Source: Blattamonas nauphoetae (lineage: Eukaryota > Preaxostyla > Oxymonadida). Taken from it: a stretch of 64,000 nt of DNA. Shown piece after piece: positions 32,333 through 43,937 of the stretch. The notes below the pieces were generated by a model, which searched no databases, was not told the origin of the DNA, and saw nothing but the letters and a program-made list of their open reading frames with translations. The stretch's first letter is position 1, and each line of letters starts with the position of its first letter. The DNA is taken from positions 62,001 through 126,000 of the forward strand of contig JARBJD010000046.1 in the NCBI GenBank assembly GCA_033064195.1, written 5' to 3'. Position numbers and translations under genes: made by a program.

Positions 32333-34080
32333 TCATTCGTCACTGGATGAATCACTGTCTGAACTATCATTGTCTTCCTTTGAACTGCTTGATTCTTCTT
32401 CGGAGCTATCTGAATCATCTTTCTTTGCTTGTTTTGGTTCAGAAAGTTTTGATCCGGCATCTGAATCGCTTGACTCCTCCTTTTTCTCGTCATCCTCACT
32501 TTCTTCTTCCGACTCTTTCTCTTCGATCGTCTCTGTCTTTGGTTGGGTCGAAGTTTTTGGGGCGTCTTCTTCAGATGAGTCAGAATCATCGACAATGAGT
32601 GATTGTATGTGAGTATCCGCGGTCGAACGTTGTTCAACATCCATTTTTTCAGATTCTGCTGCCTGTGACTTCTTTTCTTCTTTTTCTGACTCTGACGAGC
32701 TTTCCTCTTTTTTGTCTTCTTCCTCATCAGAACTGTCTTCCTTTTTCTCTGATTCTTCTTTTTTCTCGTCGTCATCATCGTCATCATCGTCGTCGTCACT
32801 GTCATCTTTATCATCATCAGAGCTATCGCTATCATCCTTCTTCTTCTTTTTCTTCTTTGCATCTGAATCTGAACTATCGTCATCTGAATCGTCACTGTCA
32901 TCTGATGAATCATCCTTCTTCTTCTTTTTGGTTTCCTTCTTCTTCTTCTTTTTCTTCTTGTCAGAATCAGAACTGTCTTCATCTGAATCATCATCGTCGT
33001 CTGAATCATCGTCTGAACTTGAATCGTCGGAACTTGAGTCATCCTTCTTCTTCTTTTTGGTTGTCTTCTTTTTCTTCTTCTTCTTGTCAGAATCAGAACT
33101 GTCGTCATCCGAATCGTCATCGTCATCCGAATCATCGTCTGATGAGTCGTCCTTCTTCTTTTTCTTCTTGGCCTTTTCTTTCTTCTTATCTGCTGATGAA
33201 ATGGGAATTTGGATTGGGATGCCAAGCGGATTCTCGGCATCCTTCTTCGGGATTGGATGGAGTGAAAACTGAACAGGACGCATCTGTGAGCTTTGATCCA
33301 TAAGAGGCCTATCTCCAATTTTGATTTCGGTTGGGACTATTGGTCCGATTGGTCCAGCTGTTTTATCTTCCTCAATCGCAATCGATGCGATGAGACGCTC
33401 GGCTGCTCGACTTCGACCAACCACGAGCCACTCAGTCATGAATCGCTCCCCATTTTCCTGTTGGATTGCACGTTCAGCACTCTCTTGGCTGTCATATTGA
33501 ATGAAGCAGTAATTTTGAGAGGAAGATGGCCAATTGATATCTTGAACAATTCCCCAGCGTGAAAAACGAGCAAGGAGCATGACCTCGGTCGTTCCTGTGT
33601 TAAATCCGCGAACAAAGATTGTTCGTAGTGCAATTGCTTCAGGAGATTCAGGGTCAAGTCTCATCTTGAAGAGTTAATGGAGAAAAATGCAAACGAGAAG
33701 TGTCTTCGACACCGCCAGTCTCTCTCTGAGTATGATAAGAAGTTAAGATAAAAAATGAGAGGAATGAAATACCTTCGAGCCTTCGACATCTGCCTTCTGG
33801 TTGGTTGAATTGGAGGCATTCCAGTAAGTGATTGAATGTTTGTGAGGTCTTGAATGTTCGGTGGGAGATTGTCCATTTGGATACCGAGTGCACTGAGATG
33901 CGGGTACATTGGATTCATCATTGGTGGAGCTTCGGGAGAATCTTCAGGGATTGCTGGTGGATCCTCCGTCGTTGGAGGATCCTCGATTTGTGGTGGTTGC
34001 TCTTCGGCGGGAATAACCGTTTCCATTTGTGTAAGAATTGGTTCCACGGGATCAGAAGGTTGGAGAATCACATCCTCCAT
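32333..34080 (-). CDS. RRM protein with long Lys/Asp/Ser acidic tail
   Basis: Three exons (34080-33773, 33725-33695, 33664-32333; introns 47 and 30 nt) give 556 residues. Residues 1-110 are Pro/Glu-rich. Residues about 128-205 form one RRM: RNP2-like TIFVRGF and RNP1-like QNYCFIQYD, followed by SAERAIQQENG. The last 270 residues are low complexity, with K(5-9) runs alternating with Ser/Asp blocks such as DDSDDDDDSDDDSS, then a Glu/Ser/Lys tail. Such tails recall nucleolar or chromatin RNA-binding proteins of nucleolin/SRP40 type and are likely CK2 substrates; that is inference. I recognise no specific orthologue. The gene lies 166 bp downstream of RPB4 on the same strand. Confidence 0.85.
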
Positions 34081-34246
34081 GGTCTGATGACTGGGTCCGA
34101 TCTAACATTTTGGACTACTCTGCGAAAATAGACTAACAAGCTGAATAAACTGTGTCACACCATATAACAAGGGAATTCAAACAGTTATGGCAAGTTAAAA
34201 AGTTGAGATGCAAGCTGTTGATGAAGTGTGAAAAAAGAGAAATATT

Positions 34247-34902
34247 TCAATTGTTATCGGGTTTTTTGTCTCGAATATATCCTAAAGCATCATATAATTC
34301 GTCATCGTTTCGAGTCTGCAGTGAAGGAATGAGAGATCTCGCCTAAGAGAGGGTTGGAGAAAGATGAATCTGACATACTTCTTCAGGAGATTCTGGAACC
34401 AAATTAACAAGTTGAGCAGCTTCGAAAGGATGAAATCCCATATCTGACAACTTTCTGAATTATCATATTTGAGATTTTCTCGAGATAAACGAAGTGGCAC
34501 ACATTCCAAGCTCCTCCGTGATTGCCCTCTCTTTAAATTGTGCAAATTGTCGTGTATGCTCGAGAGACTTCGAAAATGTTCTGTAAAACAGAGAAGGATG
34601 CAGGTGTCATTCTTTGAGAAAGGAAAGAGTGACAAACTCTGGAGGATCAATTCCAGCAAATTCTACCCGACGTAACTGTTCCAAAAGCAAGAAAACTTCA
34701 TCATTTTTGAGAAAACGGGCATCTTTGAGATCTGAAAGACATAGTATATAGTTTTGGAGAAGCAAGAGTGGGATCATCATGTCGAAAGATATCGGATGAT
34801 AGTCGTGTAAGATGAACATGAACAAAACACACCATCTCCAAATTCAAGATTACTCGCATTCTCTTGTGCGACCGGTCCGACGTTTATTGGTGAATGAAGC
34901 AT
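34247..34902 (-). CDS. POLR2D: RNA polymerase II subunit RPB4
   Basis: Five exons (34902-34833, 34731-34638, 34580-34491, 34454-34379, 34342-34247) give 141 residues, the same size as human RPB4 (142). Introns are 101, 57, 36 and 36 nt. Matches along the whole length: DLKDARFLKNDEVFLLLEQL near the start, TFSKSLEHTRQFAQFKERAI against the RPB4 TLNYTARFSRFKNRETI, and the C-terminal FEAAQLVNLVPESPEEARSL followed by IPSLQTR against [27 protein letters not shown]. RPB4 pairs with RPB7 as the stalk of Pol II. No open frame covers it without splicing, so it is easily missed. The alternative, the related Pol III subunit RPC9, is less likely given the C-terminal match. Confidence 0.92.
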
Positions 34903-34978
34903 TTTCACTTTTCGTGCCGATCATCCCATGGGATAAATTGTTGTAGTGCCTGTGCAAGAGCTCCCCACACGAAGTGAA

Positions 34979-37719
34979 TTAGGCAAAGAAAATTCCAAAA
35001 AGAAAAATAAAGAAGAAAGGAACAGTGTGCCTGAGTGAGGCTCGGGACGGGATGCTTGTGCAAGCCCCAAGGGCATTTAGGTAGTACCCTTCTTCACAGC
35101 CCACAAGGTCACACTCTCCGCTCCACCCTTTTCCTCCGTCTCCACACGACGTCGTTGTGAACGATGATTTCGTCTCATGAGAGTTTCTCAGACAACGCTC
35201 TCCATTTGCTTTCCAGTCACTTCCTCCGCAACGGTGTCCCATCACCCCGTGTTTTGTCAGAAGTGGGCAGTCTTCTGTTTCAGCTGTTGTGAACTCCCAA
35301 TCAAAGCAAACATTGAAGAATGGTTTGGCCTTCTTGAGAGCAGATGCAAGCTCTGCTTTGTCTGTCAAGCCACACATCCCGTGCTTTTCATCGCCCTCCA
35401 CAATTTGGGAGTTCCGCGGCCAATGTGGGATGCGGGCATCGACAGAGATGGGCACAAACTCAAGCGGCGTGTCTGGATTCTTCTTGCGGACGTTCCAATC
35501 AGACGGAAACACTTCCATGAATGTGAAGGAGAGCACGGAGGACGTGGGAGGGAGCGGAGGAAAATCAGCCTCGGGGAACATCTCCTTCAGAATGTCAGCT
35601 TGCATCACACAGCCGCCGGGGTAGGACGAGGACAGCATAGTCGACACGGGGTTCCCATTCAGCCACTCCCCGCCTGTTCCAATCACGCGAGCCTTTCCTT
35701 TCTGCTGCAGCTCAAGGCAGAGGACAGCACACGTGCTTCCGCAGAGACCGTCTGTCAGGATGAGGGTGTGTTGCGGAGAGAATGTGTAGACTGCGGGAGG
35801 CGGAGAGAAGAGAGACAGGTTTGGCTCGGAATTGTTGAGACGTGGCTGCGTGCTGGCTCGGGAAGAGCGCGAGGGAGATGAGGAGGATGAGAGAGGTGGC
35901 AACGTGAACGAGAAGAGAGATGAATAAAGCTGTGTGGTGTAGGAGAGTGAGGGCGAGAGAGAAGTGAATGGTGAACTCATCGAGTTGTTCCGAATGATGC
36001 CATCTGTTCGTGTTTTGGCAGAATTGCGTTCGTAGCGATCTTGCTGCACTTTCTCCTTCCACCACCCTCGCTCTCTCCCCGGCCAATACCACGTCTTCCC
36101 CCGCAGCCTCTCTCTGCTCTCCCAATCACGAGGCTCAATCGCGAACGGGTCGCTTGAGACTGACAGAAGAGACGACGTTGGTTCAGAGTGGCGCACGTCG
36201 TATTGCGGAAGGAGCGGGAACGATGTGGACGAGAAGAATTGAAGAAGACGGAATCCGAGCGGGATGCTGCCGCCGATGTTTGCTGAGAAGAATGAGAAGA
36301 CAGCTGACAAACAGCGCAGGTCGATGACGATGTGTGTCGTGTTCATCTCAGTGAGGGTCCGAAAGGCAGACTCAAAAATGGAGATGAACAGGATCTCGTC
36401 GGACGGTGAGAAAGATTCGAATCGAATGAGCCCGTAGCGAGCAGCTGGAACATGAAAACGAGAAAAGCAGACAGTCGTCAGAGAACTCAATCAGGTACAC
36501 CTGCATCTCGTCGCATCGATCTCGGGACACAATTGTTTGGACGCTGCACGCTGAAGAAATCATCGAGCACAAAACATACTCTCGTTGTCCGAAATACGAA
36601 CAGTGTCTCGTTCTGCAGAGCGACCGTTGGGGACAGGACACGGCTGAGTCTGAGGAGAGGCTGGTTTCTGCTTCAGACGAGTGAGGAGAGTCGTCCAGCG
36701 CTGATGCGAGATCGACGGGATGCTGTCCTCGCTTGGCGAGATGACCCTCAAATGATCGCCTTCCTGGTTGCTCGTCCCCCAACGATCACTCGGTCTGAAG
36801 CGGGACTTGCTTCCTTCGTTCTTTGCTTTCCACTCGCTCAGCATCTGGTCCGACCCATTCACTGCCTCCAACACTGTCCCAAAGAAAGGGATCTTCAGGA
36901 CGCCCTGATGAGCGAGCTGAATGGTGAGTCCGGAAAGAAGGAGCGAGTCTGGCAGTGTGCATGTCTGGGTCGCGTCAGAAAGAGGAAAGGCACACCGCTG
37001 CATTTTGCACCCACATTTCGCCTTGGAGGACAGAATTGAGTCGAACCTGCCTGTCCTTCGACGAGAACGAGTGTTGGTCGCCAAACCATGACAGCCAAGC
37101 GAGGGGATCTCGCCCCTGGATGCTCTCGATCTTCTTCCCAAGGTACTTCTTCAGGGAAGTTCCCGTTGAGTCGGCAAAGGCTTCAGAAAACTGGTTTTTC
37201 GCCAACACAAAATGCATATTGCCGTCAGAATCAAGGCTTGTATCGATTGAAAAGGGAAAAACAAATTGAAAGTGCTGGTAGCATTCTGGAGGAATGTATA
37301 GAGTGTGTGAATCTGAGAGGACGAGAGAGTATTCGAGAAGAGAAGGGTAACGAACCTCTGAGCGACTTAAACAGATTGAAGACTGAAATTTGAAAGTCAT
37401 AATCGCTATCGAACGTGAGTTGGCCCAGATTCTGCAGCTCTTTTTGGATGTTAATGTTGGTTCCAGAATATGGGTGTGGTGGGTTTTGATAGATGTCCAG
37501 GAACACGTACATTTCTATCCACTCTTCCAAACTGGACAATGTCTGTTGTTGAACTGTTTTATTGAACGGTATTGATCTAAGACAGTTCAGAACATCCGAC
37601 ACAGGTGAGAGAGAGTTCGGTTCGAGGAACACGCATTTGTCGGACGATGTTGATGTTTTGGCAGAAGATAAGGATGAAATCAGCAAGAGAACTGGGAAAA
37701 GTATGAAATGAAATTTCAT
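34979..37719 (-). CDS. Secreted S41-family peptidase with C-terminal hydrophobic anchor
   Basis: Six exons give 859 residues; introns are 37313-37355, 36965-36995, 36551-36579, 36445-36472 and 36283-36312. Residues 1-20 (MKFHFILFPVLLLISSLSSA) look like a signal peptide. S41 landmarks: SLRDSHTLYIPPECYQHFQF, the IVIDLRSNIGGSIP strand-loop, and the nucleophile region LILTDGLCGSTCAVL, with Ser about residue 608 (near 35735). Between them is a Ser/Arg-rich insertion of over 100 residues. The C-terminal part is Cys-rich (about eight Cys, EGF-like spacing not certain) and ends in a hydrophobic stretch of about 16 residues, which could be a membrane or GPI anchor signal. Predicted extracellular or lysosomal serine peptidase. 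Divergent from WDR92 across 201 bp. Confidence 0.85.
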
Positions 37720-37920
37720 CTATCTCGATAGAAGCCCGTTATTTGAGGAGGAGTGAGAATGAAAACGTTCGCATGATACATCATTCGTAGTGACAGAATA
37801 TGACAAGAGTCTCATAATTCATGCAAAGCCAAACAGCAAATGTCATTTCAAGATGAAGAATTATCACAAAAAATGGTTTTTGGTGTCTGAGTTCGATCAT
37901 TCCCACGAAACTGACCAAAA

Positions 37921-39380
37921 ATGGACAAGCCTCAAATACTCGTCCATGCGGAAAAATCTCTCACATATACAGCATATGATGCAAAGTGGATTCCAGAAAG
38001 TGCGAGGTTTGTCCTTCTTGGGACGTTTCCGAAGGGGACAGGGGTAATTGATATCTGCACGTTTAAACAGGGTAAAATTGAAAGTTTAAAGCAGGTATGT
38101 GATGTCATTCAATAAACAAACTCAATATTTTCTTCAATTTTTTCCTTTATCTGTGTTATCTTCTCTAGTTGGAGAAAAAAGAGGCAATCAAATGTGGAAC
38201 GTTCGGTGCTGCGCTTGAGGACAGGTTATTGGCTACAGGAGATTTCTCTGGGCGTTTATCTCTCTGGTACTGACATTTTCTCTGCTTTTTACGGTTCTGT
38301 TTGTTTATTTTCGAACAATATCAGGGATCTTGAGCACTCTACGTCACCACTGTACACAGTCCAAGCACACAAACAGATTATTAACTGTATCGATGGAGCT
38401 GGGGGAAAATGGGGTATTGGTGCACCTGAGATTGTGACTGGAAGTAGGGACGGTCAGAACTGTTCAATTTTTCAACTCTCCAGGCTGTGTCCATGTTTGG
38501 GATCCCAGGCAAGATTCTGAACCTGTCATGTCACTGGTTCCCCCTGAATCAGCAGCAGCACCTCCAGACTGCTGGGCTGTGGCGTTTGGTATCGATTCTC
38601 ATTCTTCATTTTTTTCGTAGGAAACTCGTTTTCACAATCTGACCGGAGTGTTGCGTGTGGATACGACACCGGTGATCTTAAATTGTTTGATTTAAGAATG
38701 TCAAAGTTAGTCTGGGAAGCAAATCTCAGAAACGGAATCTGTGGCATTCAATTTGACAGAAAGGACACCGAAATGAACAAGCTCATTGCAACCACTCTAC
38801 AGGGAAAGATGTATTTGTTCGATATGCGCACTTTTCATCAAACAAAAGGATATAGCAACCTTGCAGAACAGTTTGTTCAATTTCAATGCAATTCTGGATT
38901 ATCGAACACAAAAGATCAATTTATTCCATTTTTCATCAATCATTACTTGTTTCTCATATCCGTTGATCTTGGATTTCTCTTTACATTCCCAGAGGCGGAG
39001 AGGGCACACTCTGGAGTGTTTCTCATTTTCCACAGAATCGAGACCTCTTTTCAATCACTGGTGGGGATGGTTTAATATCCATCTTTAAGTTTGAATCTCT
39101 CCTATCCAGTAGATATCAACAAAATCTCTCCACAAACTTTTTTCTCCTATTTTCACTGTCTAGATATAACTACCCGTCCAGAAGGTTCCGCCCTGATCCT
39201 GATGATGGTTTGAGTGTTGGGGTGATGGGTGATGTCACGAAGATCTCGTCCACCAATGTTTCTTCTCAGCCTGTGAACTCTCTTGACTGGCACCCAAACA
39301 AACTTGGTCTTGGAGTCTGTGTTGCCTTTGACCAAACAGCTCGAGTCTTGATTACTACAAAATTGAAGTCTATTCAGTGA
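37921..39380 (+). CDS. WDR92: WDR92 (Monad/DNAAF10), R2TP-associated WD40 protein
   Basis: Seven exons (37921-38094, 38169-38266, 38325-38452, 38484-38588, 38621-38870, 38993-39088, 39164-39380) give 355 residues; human WDR92 has 357. The match is end to end: [101 protein letters not shown], and the ending [25 protein letters not shown]92 binds the R2TP/prefoldin-like co-chaperone complex, acts in axonemal dynein preassembly, and tends to be kept in organisms with motile cilia. It is therefore evidence that this organism swims or once did. Confidence 0.97.
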
Positions 39381-39986
39381 ATTTTCATTTCGAACCACCA
39401 TTCGCCTGAAATTGTCTTCATTCGAGGTCATCCTTTTTCGATGAATCACTTTTGTTGAAGCAGTGTCAAATGGAATGGTTTGGAGGGATATAGTGGTGTC
39501 TCTTGTTGTTGATTGTGAATCAATTGGGCGAGAAACAAATGTGTCGACAGATTGAATTAATTCGGATATTCAAAGCAGAAAAAGGAGAAATTCAACAAAA
39601 AAGAAGCATTAATGTTGAAAGAGCTGTGGATTGGCCTTTGATGCGTGAAAACAAGGATGATGATCAGGTTCCGTTTTCTGCTTTAGTTTTGGCGATTATG
39701 TCCGTTAATGTTGTGTCAAGGTGTTCTTTTAACTGTTGTACGTGTTTAGATGCATCTAAATAGTCAGTTGAAGATTCTAGAAATGGAGAGAGTGTGACAT
39801 ATTGAATCATGAGTGTGTTTGATCAAACCGAGTGTCATCGAATAGATTTCTTCCACACTTTTGCTGACATCATCGTTTTTTGTGATTTTAGAGATTTTGA
39901 CTTCGAATTCCATCGCAAGGATGTCTTGTTAAAAAAGGAAAGGGCTGACATCTGCCAAAAACCAAACAAACTAAAGATTCTGTTAA
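39381..39986 (+). other. Intergenic stretch with one weak small-gene candidate
   Basis: 606 bp lie between WDR92 and eIF3d. The only coding hint is a two-exon frame, 39539-39667 and 39750-39797 (82-nt intron), giving 58 residues of charged, helical sequence (MCRQIELIRIFKAEKGEIQQ at its start, MHLNSQLKILEMERV at its end). Upstream of the ATG the frame stays open with no start for 45 bp, so a further 5' exon is possible. I recognise no family. The rest looks like UTR or promoter sequence for eIF3d. Confidence 0.3.
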
Positions 39987-41757
39987 ATGACAACATCATC
40001 TCATTCTGGACCAGACGTCTCTCCAAGTTGTTCGCCGTTTCTATGATTTCTTCAGGTTTTACCACACCATTCTTCAATCGAAAACATTCAAAGCCACCAA
40101 GCTTTTCATATCCGCTTCCACTTGTTCCGTACAATAGAACGTTGCTTGGAGATCATTATGCACAGATATATCTAAAAACGACATATTCTCAACTCATCGA
40201 AAACCCAGGAAAACTCCATTTTCCATTCTACGATTCTGAGGTCACGGACTCACCAGGAAAAGGAACTGCCCAACATTTACTTCCCCAATTGTTTGCATCG
40301 TTTGGTCTCAATTGGGATTCATTTGATGTCATCTCAAATCACGCAACACTCGAAAACGTCTCCTTCCTCATCATTTTTTATCCATCAAATTCAGCTTATG
40401 ATGTCTTACGTGATCCCATACGATTTTTACATTCAGGTCCGACGAATTAATGGAAAATTATGTCTCCGTAAGATTCGTGAATCGGCCTTCACTCAACAAT
40501 CTGGAAACAGCATCCTGGCGACAATGGGGTTCGATTTCCCTTTCGTAAACCCTTCCTCTCCCAATATTCAGACTTCTCTTTGAGGAGAGAGCCACAACAC
40601 CTGTGTATGCGGACCGTTCCACGCCGGACGAACACGAACAGTTCAGCCTCGATATGACGTCTAATCTCTCGTGCAATGGCGAGACTCTGCGAGTCTGTTC
40701 ATTCTCCACATCATTTGTCGCAGTTGTATTACTCTGCGGAGATCGACTCATTCCTTCCCAACCATTCTCGAGAATGGCAGCCAGTTAACGCTCCGTCCCC
40801 CAAAACTGCTGTTTCTCGCCACTTCCTCCCAAACCAACCCGGCCAGCTTCCTCGCTTCAACGTCCGCACAAATCGCCTCTACTTTCAGATGTCCAAAACC
40901 GATCGTGAGAAAGCCTTCGACTTCGTTGGCACCGACCCACTCAGCCAAGATCGACACCGACTGCTCCTCAAGACCCTCTCCACCATCCCACCCCTCCCGT
41001 CCGCTGTGGAGATCAAGATGGTGAAGAAGAACGGCAATCAGAGGTACTGGGAGTGTGTCCATCGTCTTCTTTCATCGCTGTGTGTTCTTCAGGTCCAAAT
41101 TCCAAAAGGTCTTCGCGCAGTGTTACACCGCTGGCATCCTCAACGCCTTCTTTGGCTATCAGACCATCCACCGCTCGCCACCGGCTGAGCCGAAGCCGAA
41201 GACACTCTCTGTCGACCAGTACGAGTTCTTCACTCTGCCAGAGCTGCTGGACCATTCAAGACTTGTTTTTGTCTTCTCTCCTCATTCTCCCAGGATCTGA
41301 GCAGGTGCCTTTGGAACATGTTCCACACACTCAAGTGGCTGGGGACAGTTGCTCCGTTTGGTTCTTCATGTTCATCTCGTTCAGGACAGATGGCTCGTCC
41401 GTCCTTGCTGTCTTCTCCGTAGAAACAAGGGAGTTTCACATCGAGGCCTTCCCACAAGATCTGTTTGATCACGATCTCCCCACACTCCACGATTGGTCGT
41501 TTGTGGACACTCTTCTCGCTCCCACTCTCTCGCTCCGCGGCATCCCAAAATCTTGCTCGGACGTTGAAGGTATCATTCGCTCGACTGTCGATCCAGCATC
41601 GCTGGTCAAAGTGTCTGTCAGTGATGATGCCGTCAACTCTTCCTCTCTGATGGCTTTGTTGACTTTCACCACCCACCAATCTCTCCAGCAAGCCACCTCG
41701 GCTTTGAAGGGTGCGCTCTTCGATGGACAGAATGTGACGTGTAGTCCTGTCTCTTAA
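39987..41757 (+). CDS. EIF3D: Translation initiation factor eIF3 subunit d
   Basis: Eight exons (39987-40026, 40056-40357, 40395-40544, 40585-40692, 40724-41043, 41093-41264, 41294-41355, 41385-41757) give 508 residues; human eIF3d has 548. Matches: LMMSYVIPYDFYIQVRRING followed by KLCLRKI aligns with [37 protein letters not shown] with YRRWKLGDDIDL; VEIKMVKKNGNQRSKFQKVF with ATELKNNSYKLARWTCCALL; GILNAFFGYQTIHR with EYLKLGYVSR; LDLSRCLWNMFHTLKWL with SVENAWGILRCVIDICMKL. eIF3d is a peripheral eIF3 subunit that binds mRNA and caps. Sequence identity is low and the last 100 residues have no clear counterpart, so the call rests on the order of motifs. Confidence 0.78.
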
Positions 41758-41852
41758 CACATCAACGAAGATCTTGGATGTTCACTCGTGCTATTGTTCC
41801 ATTTTTCTTGTTCTGAAAAGTGTGAGAATTTTCTTGAGAAATGAAAGGGAAA

Positions 41853-43515
41853 CTACTCAAAAATGTGATCAACAAGGTCGACCGTGTTGAAGTGAGGGAT
41901 TTCTATCAGGTATTTTCCAGTGAGTTGGCAGAAGAGTGGAACTGTCGACCAAAAACCTTCTTTGCAGATTTGTGGCAGATTCTGGGTGTCAAAAATACTC
42001 AACTGGCACACATTCTGCTCAGTGAATTCGGCAGCATTGAAATCTGGTGTAGACTCAAGTGTTCGGCCGTATGGAGTCACATTTCGCCGACTTTTCTGGG
42101 CCATCCCTTCAAACGCTCCCCCGTATCTCAGAATGTTCATCACAAAGGCTGCCGGGTGCAGTGCTTCTCCGTCAGAATACTTCCATTCATCAATTTCTGG
42201 AAGGTTCACCAGGTCGGAGAAGGAAATTTGCAATGTGTGGAGTGTCTCCAATAGAGATGAGATAGAAGTGACTGGTTGTGCATTGTAACTGTTATAGAGT
42301 CTTTGGTTGATTCCTTCCAGAAATAGTGTCTTAATGACTGCTGGATATTGTTTTTCTGCAAGGAGGAGGAAGAGGATGACCGATTCTTCGGTAAATGGCT
42401 TTGGAAGGTTTTCTTTCAGGTTGTCAACAAATGAAAAGATCCTAGAAACATTTGTTGCTGGTTGTGCTTTTTTGAAATACCATTTCTTCACGAATTCCAC
42501 ATCAATGTTGTCCGAGATTTCTCGTTTGATAGGCAACCAGGCGATTGAGTAATCCTTTTGATTATATTCTGAAACCCATGCCGAAAACTCTGTTCTTCTG
42601 AACCCGTTTCCCCAGGGCGGTGTGGGTTGAGATGGAAAAGTGAGAGAGCTGGTCTCGTACACGAAAAGGGTCGATCCTGTTCCATCTTCACTCTGTTCTC
42701 TAATCGCCACTGCAACATGTGAAACATGTGATCCACTGAAGTACCAGTTCATTTGTGAGGAGCCATCCAGACGATGAAGAGCGAAGACGTCACCTGTCTT
42801 GATTTTGTCAGCAACACTGTCTGCAATGACCAGTGATTGGTTTCGCGTGATTGGATAGTAACACAGGGTTTCTTTCGTGAACTCAAGCAAGTCAGCTTCT
42901 GAAACTGAGTTGATTTTCTTCAAAAATTTCTGCAGATTCAGAACATTCTTCAAGACCTCGAACGAACTTTTCAACATCAGAAAGCAATGACTCATACCTC
43001 AAATCAAAACTGAAGATCCGAATGCCGTTTTGTTTTGCTTCCATGTATTCTGCTGTGGAACTCCACTTCTTCTTGGAGATTTTGTGGACACCAGTTCGTG
43101 CGATCATTTGGTACGTGATCGTCTCAGATGTCATAATAACATACCAATCCTGGCAAAAATATGACTTTGGAGATGATGCATTCAGAACTACTGTCCAGCC
43201 GTTGAACTCATCGAAAGAAACATTGGCGGAGTTCACACCAAAGCATTGATCGCGCCATTCTACTGTTTTGTTTGGGAGAACTGATCCTCGAAAGATTGGA
43301 ATTGCATCGAATGGTCTTCCACTCTGATCTGTATCAGAAATTTGTTGCTGGAGTTCTTCCAAAATTTCAGAAAGTGACTGATCTTTTGTTGTGATTATGT
43401 GCTCGAAGATATCAGTCTCTTTTGATGGAATGTAAGTAATATCCGTCTTTTCAGAACGGTCGTACATCACTTTGTACGAGTATAAGCTAAATATGGTAAG
43501 AAAAAGGAACTTCAT
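41853..43515 (-). CDS. Secreted papain-fold (YiiX/NlpC-P60-like) candidate hydrolase
   Basis: Two exons (43515-42998, 42966-41853; 31-nt intron) give 543 residues, ending in TAG. MKFLFLTIFSLYSYKVM is a likely signal peptide. The C-terminal half has a motif set typical of permuted NlpC/P60 (YiiX-like) domains: KTGDVFALHRLDG, then GSHVSHVAVAIRE with the probable catalytic-type His, then LFVYETSS and, after a spacer, YSIAWLPIK. In the family a Cys, His and polar residue form the active site. A candidate Cys is not obvious next to the GDV motif, so activity is uncertain. The N-terminal 180 residues show no known domain. Likely a secreted or vacuolar protein acting on peptides or lipids; that is inference. 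Confidence 0.62.
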
Positions 43516-43673
43516 GATTGAATGACCTGGTTACAGTAGAGGATGTTTAGTAACGTACAAATCTCGAAAATTCTCAAAAAGAATGAAATTATGAGGAAAG
43601 TGTGTGGAAAAATGAGACAAAAGAATTAAGTGGCGAATAAAACATGAAAACAAGAAGGAAAGTTGTTGAACCC

Positions 43674-43937
43674 TCATTGTTGCTTTTTCCGTTTGCCGAC
43701 TGTGACCCGTTGGAATAAATCCCTAAATGGAACAGTGAGAATCGATAAAAAGGGAGACCATATCGACAGGACAATCGCACCAAATGTTAAACAGAACATC
43801 GAGATCACCATTGATGATTGGTTGAATAGAGATCGATAAGTTCCAATGCCATTGATACTCGATGTTATTGAGATGATGAGAAATGCAATAGACACCGCAA
43901 AGAGAATAATGGAGATTGGGATGGCGATTCTCGGCAT
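43674..43937 (-). CDS. Small two-TM protein with dilysine tail
   Basis: A single exon of 87 residues, ATG at 43937. There are two hydrophobic segments (about residues 5-26 and 42-66) and a basic C-terminus ending KRKKQQ. The last four residues, KKQQ, fit the KKXX signal for COPI-dependent return to the ER, if the tail is cytosolic. The family is not recognised. It lies 158 bp upstream of the secreted papain-fold gene on the same strand and diverges from the importin gene across 161 bp. The coding call rests on length, topology and a plausible start. Confidence 0.55.
   Translation of the reverse strand: MPRIAIPISIILFAVSIAFLIISITSSINGIGTYRSLFNQSSMVISMFCLTFGAIVLSIWSPFLSILTVPFRDLFQRVTVGKRKKQQ

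Noticed and set aside
32212-33318. Lys/Arg-rich minus-strand open frame of 368 codons
   Set aside because: It is the shifted reading of the low-complexity tail of the RRM protein; the RRM frame continues into the Asp/Ser/Lys frame.
34247-34825. RPB4 fragments read as a degenerate pseudogene
   Set aside because: No frame is open throughout, but four introns restore a full-length RPB4 with the conserved C-terminus.
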